This document shows positions 49,699 to 58,195 of a DNA stretch of 64,000 nucleotides, piece after piece. How positions within the stretch are numbered: the first letter of the stretch is position 1; the number at the start of each line of letters is the position of its first letter. Origin of the DNA: Sphingomonas sp. BK580 (GTDB lineage: Bacteria > Pseudomonadota > Alphaproteobacteria > Sphingomonadales > Sphingomonadaceae). Where the stretch lies: the NCBI RefSeq assembly GCF_014194975.1, contig NZ_JACIAY010000003.1, positions 372,001 to 436,000 on the forward strand. Reading direction: 5' to 3'. The position numbers were made by a program, and so were the translations under genes. Under the pieces are notes generated by a model. That model did no database searches. It was not told where the DNA came from and saw only the letters and a list, made by a program, of their open reading frames with translations.

Positions 49699-50841
49699 AT
49701 GATCCGGCATCTGCTGCTCGCCGGCACGGCTGCGCTGGCCGCCCTGACGGGCCTAGCGGGGGCGTCGCCTGCCGACGCCCGAGCGATGTGGTCGAAGGAC
49801 GAGGCGAACCGCTGGTACGGCGGGCAGCCCTGGCTGGTGGGCGCCAATTACACCAACCGCTCCGCGATCAACCAGTTCGAGATGTGGCAGGCGGACACGT
49901 TCAATCCCGGCCAGATCGACCAGGAGCTCGGCTGGGCCCAGGCGATGGGGATGAACGTGATGCGCGTCTATCTCCACAACATGTTGTGGGAGAACGACGC
50001 CGCCGGGCTCAAGCAGCGTATGGGGCAATTCCTTGACATCGCGGAGCGGCACCATATCCGCGTCATGTTCGTGCTGTTCGACAGCTGCTGGGACCCGGAC
50101 CCGGTCGCCGGACCGCAGCGGCCGCCGATCCCGGGCGTACACAATTCCGGCTGGATGCAGGCGCCAGGCGCGGCGCGGCTCGCGGATGCCAGCCAGTACG
50201 GCAAGTTCGAGGCCTATGTGAAGGACGTCGTCGGCACCTTCGCGCGCGACAAGCGCGTCGTCGCGTGGGACGTGTGGAACGAGCCCAACAACTCGGGCGG
50301 CGGCAACTACAAGCCCACCCCGCGCAAGACCGCGCTGGTCGCCGGCCTGCTCGGCCAGGTGTTCGACTGGGCGCGCAGCGTCGACCCGACCCAGCCGCTC
50401 ACCAGCGGCCTGTGGATCGGCGAGAGCTGGGACCGGCAGGACACGCTCGACGCGGTCGAGAAGATCCAGGTCGCGCAGTCCGACGTGATGAGCTTCCACG
50501 ACTATAACTGGCCCGAGCAGTGGGAGAAGCGCGCGCGCCAGATGGCGAGCTACGGCCGCCCCGTGCTGTGCAGCGAGTATATGGCGCGCGGCAACGGCTC
50601 CACCTTCGACGGCTCGCTGCCGCTCGGCAAGAAACTGAGGGTCGCGATGTTCAACTGGGGCTTCGTCGACGGCAAGACGCAGACCCGCATGCCGTGGGAC
50701 AGCTGGAAGAAGCCCTACACCTACGAGGAGCCGACGGTGTGGTTCCACGAGGTGCTGCGCGCCGATGGCACGCCCTATCGGGCGGCCGAGGTCGCGCTGA
50801 TCAAGCGGCTGACGACCGAGGCCAACGGCGCGCCGCGGTGA
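49699..50841 (+). CDS. Secreted GH5-like glycoside hydrolase
   Basis: 380 residues. A signal peptide (LLLAGTAALAALTGLAGASPADA) is followed by one TIM-barrel catalytic domain. The acid/base glutamate is Glu195 in VVAWDVWNEPNNS, and the nucleophile candidate is Glu293 in PVLCSEYMARG. Other family cues are WLVGANYTNRSAINQFEMWQADTFNP and MNVMRVYLHNMLWENDAAGLKQRM. These proteins are often labelled 1,4-beta-xylanase or cellulase; the linkage attacked is not evident. GAGGAGACGAG precedes the ATG. Its stop overlaps the GH43 gene start (GTGA), and it is divergent from the GntR gene, so the two enzymes probably act on one polysaccharide in the periplasm or outside. Confidence 0.88.
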   Translation: MIRHLLLAGTAALAALTGLAGASPADARAMWSKDEANRWYGGQPWLVGANYTNRSAINQFEMWQADTFNPGQIDQELGWAQAMGMNVMRVYLHNMLWENDAAGLKQRMGQFLDIAERHHIRVMFVLFDSCWDPDPVAGPQRPPIPGVHNSGWMQAPGAARLADASQYGKFEAYVKDVVGTFARDKRVVAWDVWNEPNNSGGGNYKPTPRKTALVAGLLGQVFDWARSVDPTQPLTSGLWIGESWDRQDTLDAVEKIQVAQSDVMSFHDYNWPEQWEKRARQMASYGRPVLCSEYMARGNGSTFDGSLPLGKKLRVAMFNWGFVDGKTQTRMPWDSWKKPYTYEEPTVWFHEVLRADGTPYRAAEVALIKRLTTEANGAPR

Positions 50842-51752
50842 GGCGCCGCGCGCCGCTGGCGCTCGCCGCCACGCTGCTCGCCGGCTGCGCCACGCCGGCG
50901 CACAACCCGCTGTTCGCGGGCGCGGACCCCGCGGTGCTGGTAGAGCGAGGCACGGTGCGGCTGCTGCCGACCGGCGGCGGCGACACGCTGCGCGGCTGGG
51001 TGCGCGAGCGCGGCCGCTGGCGCACCGGGCCGCCGCTGATCGCGCTCGCCGATATCCGCTGGGCGCCCGACGGCGCGCCGCGCCACTTCCTCTGGGCGCC
51101 CGACATGCTGGCGGCCAACGGGCGCTATTATCTCTATTACTCGATCGGGCCGCAGAACCCGACGCCGAGCCGCATCGGCGTCGCCACCGCCACCAGCCCC
51201 GACGGCCCCTTCGTCGACTCGGGCCGGCCGCTGCTCACCGGTGGCGCGGGCTTCGAGGCGATCGACCCGGCGGTGTTCGCCGACCCCCGCGACGGCCGCA
51301 CCTACCTGCTCGCGGGCGGCAGCGCGGGCGCGCGCCTGCGGATGTTCGAGCTCGCGCCCGACCGCGTCTCGATCGCGCGCGAGCTGCCGGTGACGCCACC
51401 GCCCGAGTTCACCGAGGGCGCCTATCTGCACGAGCGAGGCGGCACCTATTATCTGTCGTACAGCCACGGCCGCTACAATCACGGCGACTATTCCATCCAC
51501 TATGAGACCGCGCCGAGCGTGGTCGGTCCCTGGACCTATCGCGGGCGGCTGCTCGCCAGCGATGCGCGCTACAAGGGGCCGGGACACCACAGCTTCTTCC
51601 GCGATCCGGCGGACGGGCGCTGGAAGATCGCCTATCATCGCTGGGAGCATGTCAGCGGCGACGGTCCCTACCGCGGCGAGCGCCAGGTCGCGATCGAGAC
51701 GATCCGCTACCTGCCCGACGGTCGCATCGCGCCGATCCGGATGACGCCCTAG
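50838..51752 (+). CDS. GH43-like five-bladed propeller glycosidase, lipoprotein
   Basis: 304 residues. A lipoprotein signal (LALAATLLAGC, lipobox LAGC, Cys16) precedes a five-bladed beta-propeller with GH43/62 hallmarks: HNPLFAGADPAVLV (catalytic base Asp), FLWAPDMLAANGRYYLYYSIG, FEAIDPAVFADPRDGRTYLLAGG (Asp), FTEGAYLHERGGTYYLSYSH (acid Glu). Members cut arabinose, xylose or galactose side chains. The GTG start overlaps the upstream stop in GTGA. It is probably anchored to the outer or inner membrane facing the periplasm. Confidence 0.9.
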   Translation: MRRRAPLALAATLLAGCATPAHNPLFAGADPAVLVERGTVRLLPTGGGDTLRGWVRERGRWRTGPPLIALADIRWAPDGAPRHFLWAPDMLAANGRYYLYYSIGPQNPTPSRIGVATATSPDGPFVDSGRPLLTGGAGFEAIDPAVFADPRDGRTYLLAGGSAGARLRMFELAPDRVSIARELPVTPPPEFTEGAYLHERGGTYYLSYSHGRYNHGDYSIHYETAPSVVGPWTYRGRLLASDARYKGPGHHSFFRDPADGRWKIAYHRWEHVSGDGPYRGERQVAIETIRYLPDGRIAPIRMTP

Positions 51753-51786
51753 GCTTCTCGGCGACTCCTCAGCGCCTCCCCGTCCC

Positions 51787-51802
51787 GGGCAAGATCTTGC
51801 CC
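51787..51802. terminator. 16-bp perfect palindrome after the GH43 gene
   Basis: GGGCAAGATCTTGCCC, 34 bp after the GH43 stop and 168 bp before emrA. It could be a terminator stem of the glycosidase operon or a regulator site. No T-run follows. Confidence 0.4.
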
Positions 51803-51870
51803 TCACCCGCCACCTTTCTCCCGCCGCGACGTTACGTCCGCGATGGCGCGCCCTTGTCAACGCCGACAAC

Positions 51871-51885
51871 CGGACATATTGTCCG
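51871..51885. promoter_or_regulatory. Perfect inverted repeat upstream of emrA (candidate TetR-type operator)
   Basis: CGGACA-TAT-TGTCCG, a perfect 6-bp inverted repeat with a 3-nt spacer, 69 bp before the emrA start. TetR-family repressors of efflux operons bind sites of this form. The TetR gene at 57496-58092 is the only nearby candidate. No second full copy was found in front of it. Confidence 0.5.
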
Positions 51886-51954
51886 CTTACAACGACTCGC
51901 CGACCGCCCGCGGAATGCCTCCGCGGGCGGTCTGCTGCTGCTGGACGAGACGAC

Positions 51955-53136
51955 ATGGCTGAACAGGCTGCGCACGAGAACGACATGCCTGGAGAGGAAG
52001 CCGACAGCGATGACGGGGAGCGGCAAGCGCCCGCGAAGCGCAGGATGAGCGGTCGTGCCAAGACGATCCTGATCGCGCTGGCGCTCGGCGCGCTGGCGGG
52101 GATCGCGATCTGGTACCTGCGCTACGAGAGCCACGGGAAGTATCTGCAGGACACCAACGACGCGCAGGTGCGCGCCGACATGGTGATCGTCGCGCCACGC
52201 GTCGCGGGCTATGTCGCCGAGGTCTTCGTGCGGGACAATCAGGACGTTCGCGCCGGCCAGCCGCTGGTCCGCATCGACCCACGCGACTCGCGCGCGCAGG
52301 CCGAGCAGGCCAACGCGCAGATCGCGGTCGCCAACGCGCAGGCCGACAGCGCGCGTGCGCAGGTCGAGGAGCAATATGCCGCGATCGATCAGGCGCAGGC
52401 GCAGCTCACCGCCGCGCAGGCGCGCGCGGCGCACGACGCCGCAGAGGTGCGGCGCTACCGCCCGCTCGCCGCCTCCGGCGCGGAGAGCCGCGAGCAGCTC
52501 GCCTCGCTCGAGCTCGCCGCGCGTCAGTCAGCGGACCAGGCGCGCGCCCAGGCCGCCGCAGTCGAGATGCAGCGCCGCCGCGTCGCCTCGTACGAGACCC
52601 AGATCCGCCAGGGACTGGCGCAGGCGCAGGCGGCGCGCGCGCAGCTCGCCTCGGCCAACGTCAACGTCGGCGCGACGCTGATCCGCGCCGCGATCGCCGG
52701 CCGCATCGGCGACAAGACGGTGGAGGTCGGCCAATATGCGCAGACCGGCACCCGGCTGATGTCGCTGGTGCCGCTCGACAAGCTCTACGTCACCGCCAAC
52801 TTCAAGGAGACGCAGCTGGCGCTGATGCGCCCGGGCCAGCCGGTCGAGATCAAGGTCGACGCGCTCGATGGGATCACGCTCAAGGGCCGCGTCGCCAGTT
52901 TCTCGCCGGGTACGGGCGCGCAGTTCTCGCTGCTGCCGCCGCAGAACGCGACCGGCAATTTCACGAAGATCACGCAGCGCGTGCCGGTGCGGATCGAGCT
53001 GGAGGCCACGCCCGAGGTGCGCCGCCTGCTCGTGCCGGGCCTGTCGGTGACCGCGACGGTCGACACGATCTCGGCCAAGGACGAGATCGACCGCCTGCGC
53101 GAGCGCCAGCAGCAGCTCAACCAGCGGGAGCGCTGA
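51955..53136 (+). CDS. emrA: EmrA/HlyD-type membrane fusion protein
   Basis: 393 residues. A hydrophilic N-terminal stretch precedes one membrane anchor (TILIALALGALAGIAIWYLRYE, about residues 36-57). Then come a lipoyl-like half (DTNDAQVRADMVIVAPRVAGYVAEVFVRDNQDVRAGQPLVRIDPRD), a long alpha-helical hairpin rich in Ala/Gln/Arg, the second lipoyl half (IRAAIAGRIGDKTVEVGQYAQTGTRLMSLV) and a beta-barrel. It links the inner-membrane pump EmrB to the outer-membrane channel. Stop and emrB start are one base apart. A TetR-type palindrome lies upstream. Confidence 0.93.
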   Translation: MAEQAAHENDMPGEEADSDDGERQAPAKRRMSGRAKTILIALALGALAGIAIWYLRYESHGKYLQDTNDAQVRADMVIVAPRVAGYVAEVFVRDNQDVRAGQPLVRIDPRDSRAQAEQANAQIAVANAQADSARAQVEEQYAAIDQAQAQLTAAQARAAHDAAEVRRYRPLAASGAESREQLASLELAARQSADQARAQAAAVEMQRRRVASYETQIRQGLAQAQAARAQLASANVNVGATLIRAAIAGRIGDKTVEVGQYAQTGTRLMSLVPLDKLYVTANFKETQLALMRPGQPVEIKVDALDGITLKGRVASFSPGTGAQFSLLPPQNATGNFTKITQRVPVRIELEATPEVRRLLVPGLSVTATVDTISAKDEIDRLRERQQQLNQRER

Positions 53137-53137
53137 G

Positions 53138-54718
53138 ATGGCGAGCGCGGCCGCACCGGGCCGCGGCGCTTCCCCTGTCTCGACGCGGGAAGCGCCGCAG
53201 CGCGCCGATCTCGCCGCGTGGCTGGCGGTGGCGGCGGGTACCCTCGGCGCCTTCATGGCGACGCTCGATATCTCGATCGTCAACTCGGCGCTGCCGACGA
53301 TCCAGGGCGAGATCGGTGCCAGCGGTACCGAGGGAGCCTGGGTCGCGACCGCCTATCTCGTCGCCGAGATCGTCATCATCCCGATGTCGGCCTGGCTCAC
53401 CCGCTTGCTCGGGCTGCGCACCTTCCTGCTGATCGCGGCGGTGCTGTTCACGGTCTTCTCGGTGCTGTGCGGCACCGCCGACACGCTGCCGCAGATGATC
53501 GTCGGGCGCATCGGCCAAGGCTTCACCGGGGGCGCGATGATCCCCACCGCGCAGACCATCATCGCGCAGCGGCTTCCGCGCGAGCAGCAGCCGATCGGCA
53601 TCTCCGCCTTCGGCATGACCGCGATCCTCGGCCCGGTGCTCGGCCCGCTGGTTGGTGGCTGGCTGACCGAGAACATCAGCTGGCATTACGCCTTCTTCAT
53701 CAACCTGCCGATCTGCGCGGTCCTCGTCGTGCTGCTGCTCGTCGGGCTCAAGCACGAGAAGGCGCAGCTGCACCTGATCGGCGAGGCCGACTGGCTCGGC
53801 ATCCTCGGCCTGGCGCTCGGGCTCGGCGGGCTCACCGTCTTCCTCGAGGAGGGCCAGCGCGAGCAATGGTTCTCATCCGAGCTGATCCGCTACATGGCCG
53901 CCACCTCGCTGTTCGGTTTCGCGCTGCTGATGGCGGGCCAGTTCCTCGCGCGCCGGCCGATCATCAAGCTGCGGCTGCTGCTCGATCGCCAGTTCGGCTC
54001 CGTCGCGATGATGGGCATGGTGGTGGGTGTGGTGCTCTACGGCACCTCCTACGCGATCCCGCAGTTCCTCGCCGCGATCGCGGACTATAACGCGCTGCAA
54101 TCGGGCAAGGTGGTGCTGCTGTCGGGCATCCCCAGCTTCTTCATGATGGCGATTGTGCCGATCCTGCTGCGCCACGTCGACGTGCGGATAGCGGTCGGCA
54201 CCGGTCTGGTGATCATGGGCGTCTCCGCGCTGCTCGACTCGACGCTGACGATCGACGCGGTCGGCGCCGACTTCGTCGAGTCGCAGCTGCTGCGCGGCGT
54301 CGGGCAGATCCTGGCGATGCTGTTTCTCAGCCAGGCGGCGGTGCGCTCGGTGCCCCCGGTGGAGGCGGGCGACGCGTCCGGGCTGTTCAACTCGGCGCGC
54401 AATCTCGGCGGCAGCTTCGCGCTCGCCGGCATCTCGGTGATCCAGGACCAGCGCAGCTGGTTCCACAGCCGCCGCATCGAGGAGACGCTCAACGCCAATT
54501 CGGTGATGGTGCAGGACTATATCAACGGCACCGCGCAGTCGCTGGGTGGCCGGTCGACCGCGCTGCGTGCGCTCGGCCAGCAGATCCAGGGCCAGGCGCT
54601 GGTGATGACCTACAACGACATCTTCTGGATCATGGGCATGGGGACGCTGGCGGTGCTGCCGCTCGTGCTGTTCCTCCGCCCGCTACCCAAGGGCGCCCCT
54701 CCGGCGGCGACACATTGA
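53138..54718 (+). CDS. emrB: DHA2-family MFS drug exporter EmrB
   Basis: 526 residues, 14 predicted membrane helices (DHA2 family). Motif C is visible in GMTAILGPVLGPLVGGWLTE, and the family motif D1-like start is LGAFMATLDISIVNSALPTIQGEIG. An inner-membrane proton antiporter for hydrophobic drugs, coupled to EmrA. It is 1 bp after emrA and its TGA overlaps the ATG of the nodT-type gene (TGATG), so the three form one operon for a tripartite pump. Confidence 0.94.
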   Translation: MASAAAPGRGASPVSTREAPQRADLAAWLAVAAGTLGAFMATLDISIVNSALPTIQGEIGASGTEGAWVATAYLVAEIVIIPMSAWLTRLLGLRTFLLIAAVLFTVFSVLCGTADTLPQMIVGRIGQGFTGGAMIPTAQTIIAQRLPREQQPIGISAFGMTAILGPVLGPLVGGWLTENISWHYAFFINLPICAVLVVLLLVGLKHEKAQLHLIGEADWLGILGLALGLGGLTVFLEEGQREQWFSSELIRYMAATSLFGFALLMAGQFLARRPIIKLRLLLDRQFGSVAMMGMVVGVVLYGTSYAIPQFLAAIADYNALQSGKVVLLSGIPSFFMMAIVPILLRHVDVRIAVGTGLVIMGVSALLDSTLTIDAVGADFVESQLLRGVGQILAMLFLSQAAVRSVPPVEAGDASGLFNSARNLGGSFALAGISVIQDQRSWFHSRRIEETLNANSVMVQDYINGTAQSLGGRSTALRALGQQIQGQALVMTYNDIFWIMGMGTLAVLPLVLFLRPLPKGAPPAATH

Positions 54719-56250
54719 TGCGAAACGCTCCCTCCCCCGCTCTCGCGCTGCTGCCGCTGGCTCTGCTCGGCGCCTGCACCGTCGGCCCCGACTATCACGG
54801 CCCGCCTGCGACCGCTGCCGACGCCGTGCAGCGCGGCAGCTTCGTCCGTGCCGGCGACCCGGCGCTCCGCCCCGGACCGGGCGTGGCGCGCTGGTGGGAG
54901 GGGCTCGGCGACGCGACGCTGACCGCGCTGGTCGATGACGCGCTCGCGCACAGCCCGACCATCGACGCGGCGGAGGCGCGCATCCGCGAGGCCGGTGCGC
55001 GGCTGCGCACCCAGCGCGCCAACCAGCTGCCGAGCATCAGCCCGAGCGCGACCTATCTCCACGCGCGCCTGCCCGGCACCGCGCTCGGCGGCAGTGGCGG
55101 CAGTGGCGGCAACGACGCGGGCGATGCCGGGTCATCGGGTGGATCCAGCAGCAGCGCCGTCGACTTCTACAATCTCGGCGGTACCGCCTCCTGGGAGCCC
55201 GACTTCTTCGGCGCGCGCCGCCGCGGAGTCGAGGGCGCCCGCGCCACGGTCGAGGAGCGGTTCGCCGACCTCGCCGACGCGCAGGTCAGCCTCTCGGCGC
55301 AGGTGGCACAGGCTTATGTCGGCTTGCGCGACGTGCAGGAGCGTGTGCGGCTCAACGCCGAGTCGAGCCGGCTGCAACAGCGCCAGCTCGAGCTCACCCG
55401 GCAGCGCTACGCCGCGGGCGCGGCGTCGCAGCTCCAGGTCGAGCGGTTGCAGAACCAGCTCGAGAGCACCGACGCGCAGCGCATCCCGCTGGGCGCACAG
55501 GTCGCGCAATATCTCGACCAGCTCGCGGTGCTGACCGGTCGAACCCCCGGCGCGCTCGACCAGACGCTCACCGCCGCCGGGACCGTGCCGCTGCCGCCCG
55601 CTGAGGTGCCGATCGGCGACCCCGCCGCCTTGATCGCGCACCGGCCGGACATCCGCTCGGCCGAGCGCGCGCTCGCCGCCAGCACTGCCCAGATCGGGGT
55701 GAACACCGCCAAGCTGTTTCCGTCGCTGAGCTTCCTCGGCATCTTCGGGCTCGGCGGCACCAACATCGGCGACGTGGTCGATCCCGACAAGCTCACCGCC
55801 TTGGTCGCGCCGATGCTGAGCTGGTCGTTCCTCGATTTCGGCCGCACCCGCGCTGCGATCGACCAATCGAAGGCGCAGCGCGACCTCGCCGCGGCGCAAT
55901 ACCGCGAGCGCGTGCTGGAGGCGTTGCAGGATGCCGAGACCAGCCTCTCGCGCTTCGGCAACATTCGGCTGCAATATGCGCAGCTGCTCCGCGCCGAACA
56001 GTCCGCCGCTCGAGCCGCGACGCTCAACGGTCAGCGCGTCGCCGCCGGCACGAGCAACGTGATCGACCAGCTCGATGTCGAGCGCCAGCGCCTCTCGGCC
56101 GCCATCGCGGTGGCGCAGGCGAGGGCGCAGCTCACCGACAGTTACATCGCGGTGCAGAAGAGCCTCGGGCTGGGGTGGAGCGAACCGCCGCCCGCCGACG
56201 GTGAGAGATCGGTGCCCGGCGACGCGAGCGAGCCGGCCGGTCGCGGCTGA
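54718..56250 (+). CDS. NodT-type outer-membrane efflux lipoprotein
   Basis: 510 residues. A lipoprotein signal (LALLPLALLGAC, Cys19, then TVGPDY) and two OEP repeats (about 65-280 and 300-480) form the TolC/OprM-like channel. Motifs include RWWEGLGDATLTALVDDALAHSPTIDAAEARIREAGARL, the coiled-coil LTRQRYAAGAASQLQVERLQNQ and HRPDIRSAERALAASTAQIGVNTAKLFPSLSFLG. A Gly/Ser-rich loop (about residues 122-145, GGSGGSGGNDAGDAGSSGGSSSS) is inserted in the first half, probably surface-exposed. The start overlaps emrB by 1 nt. Confidence 0.94.
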   Translation: MRNAPSPALALLPLALLGACTVGPDYHGPPATAADAVQRGSFVRAGDPALRPGPGVARWWEGLGDATLTALVDDALAHSPTIDAAEARIREAGARLRTQRANQLPSISPSATYLHARLPGTALGGSGGSGGNDAGDAGSSGGSSSSAVDFYNLGGTASWEPDFFGARRRGVEGARATVEERFADLADAQVSLSAQVAQAYVGLRDVQERVRLNAESSRLQQRQLELTRQRYAAGAASQLQVERLQNQLESTDAQRIPLGAQVAQYLDQLAVLTGRTPGALDQTLTAAGTVPLPPAEVPIGDPAALIAHRPDIRSAERALAASTAQIGVNTAKLFPSLSFLGIFGLGGTNIGDVVDPDKLTALVAPMLSWSFLDFGRTRAAIDQSKAQRDLAAAQYRERVLEALQDAETSLSRFGNIRLQYAQLLRAEQSAARAATLNGQRVAAGTSNVIDQLDVERQRLSAAIAVAQARAQLTDSYIAVQKSLGLGWSEPPPADGERSVPGDASEPAGRG

Positions 56251-56348
56251 CGCCGGGCCTCGTCATCGCGCGTGGACGGATCGTGTCGGCGGCCGACCTT
56301 CTCAGAGCGTCGTCGTCGATCACGGGCGCAACGCGCCGGGACAACGTC

Positions 56349-57254
56349 TCACGCGATGCTGACCTCCGCCACGCTGAGCAGCCCGGAGGGTCCCAACGAG
56401 GCGGCGATGGCGCTCGCCTCCATCCGCGCGCCGACGTCGGCCGCCGCGTGCCGCCGCTCGCCGCGATGACCGGCGCGTCGTAGCGAACGGATCAGGCTGG
56501 CCGCCTCGCCCGCCACCGCATCGGGACCGTCGCTCGTGTCGAACAGCGGGAGAAGCCGGGACGAGCGCTTCACCAGCGTCGCGCCGAGCCCACGCAGGTT
56601 GCGTTCACCTGCGATGCCGCGCACCGCGGCCGCCGCGCGCGCGACCTCTTCCGCGTCGCTCGAGGGATCATCGAGCGCCATCGGCGCCGACCGGAGCGAC
56701 ATCTCGGCCGCTGCCTCGCCGGCAAGCGGCGGCGACTCGTCCTTGTGGGACGCTTGCGGCGCCACGATCGGCACCGAGGCGACCACGTCGGCGCCACTAC
56801 GCCCGGCGGTGGCGCAGTCACGCTCGGCGGCGCTGATGGCGCGGGCGAGATCTTCGAGTTCGTCCGCCAGCGCGAGCGCCGCGCCTCGATCACCGCGGAG
56901 GATCGCCGCCATCGCCTGCATCTTGAGCAGCGCCAGCTTCTGCCGCAGGGCCGCCAGCGCGCGAGCGGCCAGTTGCCTGCGGTTCGACACCGCCAGCTTG
57001 GCCATCCGCACCGCCACTTCCTCCATCACCTGGAGGCGGCGCTTGGCCTCGCCGTCGTCGCGGTGGGTCAACGGCGTCTCCGTCGCCGCCATGCCACTGG
57101 CCGCGAGCCGCGACGGCCGCGACGCCGATTCCGACAGCGTGGCATAGGAGGCGCGCCCCCAGTCGCCGCGCGCGAGGGCGAAGGCGGAAGGGTCACTATA
57201 ATCCGGAACGTGCTGCACCGGTCGTGCGGCGCTCACTGCTGTCACGATGCTCAT
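56349..57254 (-). CDS. Hypothetical protein, helical, no family recognised
   Basis: 301 residues, soluble, no signal peptide or membrane segment. After about 70 unordered residues comes a strongly helical Arg/Ala/Leu-rich stretch (about 72-150: EAKRRLQVMEEVAVRMAKLAVSNRRQLAARALAALRQKLALLKMQAMAAILRGDRGAALALADELEDLARAISAAERDC) that could form a coiled coil. A low-complexity linker (about 155-200) and a second helical part (EEVARAAAAVRGIAGERNLRGLGATLVKRSSRLLPLFDT) follow. The ATG has GGGAG 5 nt upstream, so the gene looks real. It is convergent with the efflux operon and on the same strand as the TetR gene, across a 241-bp gap. I do not recognise the family. Confidence 0.7.
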   Translation of the reverse strand: MSIVTAVSAARPVQHVPDYSDPSAFALARGDWGRASYATLSESASRPSRLAASGMAATETPLTHRDDGEAKRRLQVMEEVAVRMAKLAVSNRRQLAARALAALRQKLALLKMQAMAAILRGDRGAALALADELEDLARAISAAERDCATAGRSGADVVASVPIVAPQASHKDESPPLAGEAAAEMSLRSAPMALDDPSSDAEEVARAAAAVRGIAGERNLRGLGATLVKRSSRLLPLFDTSDGPDAVAGEAASLIRSLRRAGHRGERRHAAADVGARMEASAIAASLGPSGLLSVAEVSIA

Positions 57255-57495
57255 GGTCGCTCCCCGATTCGTCCCCGGCCCGCGGCGGGGTTGCCAACGC
57301 AGCGGAGCACGATCGACGAACACCAGAAACGGACAATGCCGCGCGAGGTACTCCGTAGCTGTCCAACTATATAGCGGACTTCGCCACGTCCGCGGTCGGA
57401 TCGCGGCCACTAGATTCACCGATCTGACGGGGCCGCCCACGGGACACTCGTCGAGGCACGAGGGGCGGGCTCGAGACCCGATCGCGACTTGACTT

Positions 57496-58092
57496 CTAAG
57501 GTGTTGGTATTGGTCGCGGTCTAAGTCCGGCCAGCAGCAGTCGCACCGCATCCTCGACCTGCTGACGTCGCTCCGCCGCGCTGCTATGCTTGAGCAGCAG
57601 TCCGCTCAACATCCGCATCGCCAGTACCAGGTCGCGCGCGCCCAGCTCCGGCGCGAGCATACCGTCGCGGCGCGCGCGCGCCGCTACCGGCTCGAACAGC
57701 TCCTCCAGGCGGCGGCGCAGTCCATCGAAGGCGGCTCGATCGGCGCCGTCGCGCGGCATATCGAGCGCGAGCCGCGCGAACAAGGTCGCGGCGTCGGCGC
57801 CCTCCAGCACCACCTGCGCCAGCGCCTGGTCGAGCGCCAGCGCGGGATCGAGCCGCGCTTGCATGCGCTCGACCTCCTGCTCGAACACTGCCAAGGCCAG
57901 CGCCATGCGGTCTTTGAAGTTGCGGTAGAACGTTCCGCGCCCCACGCCCGCGGCGTCGGCGATGTCTTCCAGCGGCACGAAATAGCCCGCGCGCGCGAAG
58001 CAGAGCCGCGCCGCCTCGATCAGCGCGTCGCGGCGGGCCTGCGCGTCGCGCCGCAGGGGGCGCGCCGCCGCCACGCTGATCTCGTCGCTCAT
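57496..58092 (-). CDS. TetR/AcrR-family regulator
   Basis: 198 residues. The N-terminal helix-turn-helix (RRDALIEAARLCFARAGYFVPLEDIADAAGVGRGTFYRNFKDRMALALAVFEQ) is classical TetR, and the remainder is the helical ligand domain. It is the only TetR gene in the window and lies 1.2 kb downstream of the emrA-emrB-nodT operon, with an unrecognised gene between them. It may be the repressor for the palindrome at 51871-51885, or may control the neighbouring gene. It is divergent from ychF across 103 bp. Confidence 0.9.
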   Translation of the reverse strand: MSDEISVAAARPLRRDAQARRDALIEAARLCFARAGYFVPLEDIADAAGVGRGTFYRNFKDRMALALAVFEQEVERMQARLDPALALDQALAQVVLEGADAATLFARLALDMPRDGADRAAFDGLRRRLEELFEPVAARARRDGMLAPELGARDLVLAMRMLSGLLLKHSSAAERRQQVEDAVRLLLAGLRPRPIPTP

Positions 58093-58195
58093 GAGCCCCT
58101 GTTAGAGGCTGCGCGGCAACGGGGAAAGCATGGCCTAGCCAGCGACGCGCCCCTCGCCTATCTGGCGCGCTTTCCCCATCACACAGGTTCTTCCC

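Noticed and set aside
57255..57495. Small genes in the 241-bp gap upstream of the unknown 301-residue gene
   Set aside because: Frames there are short, lack ribosome sites, and are biased like shadow frames; only promoter-like AT-rich patches (around 57365) are visible.
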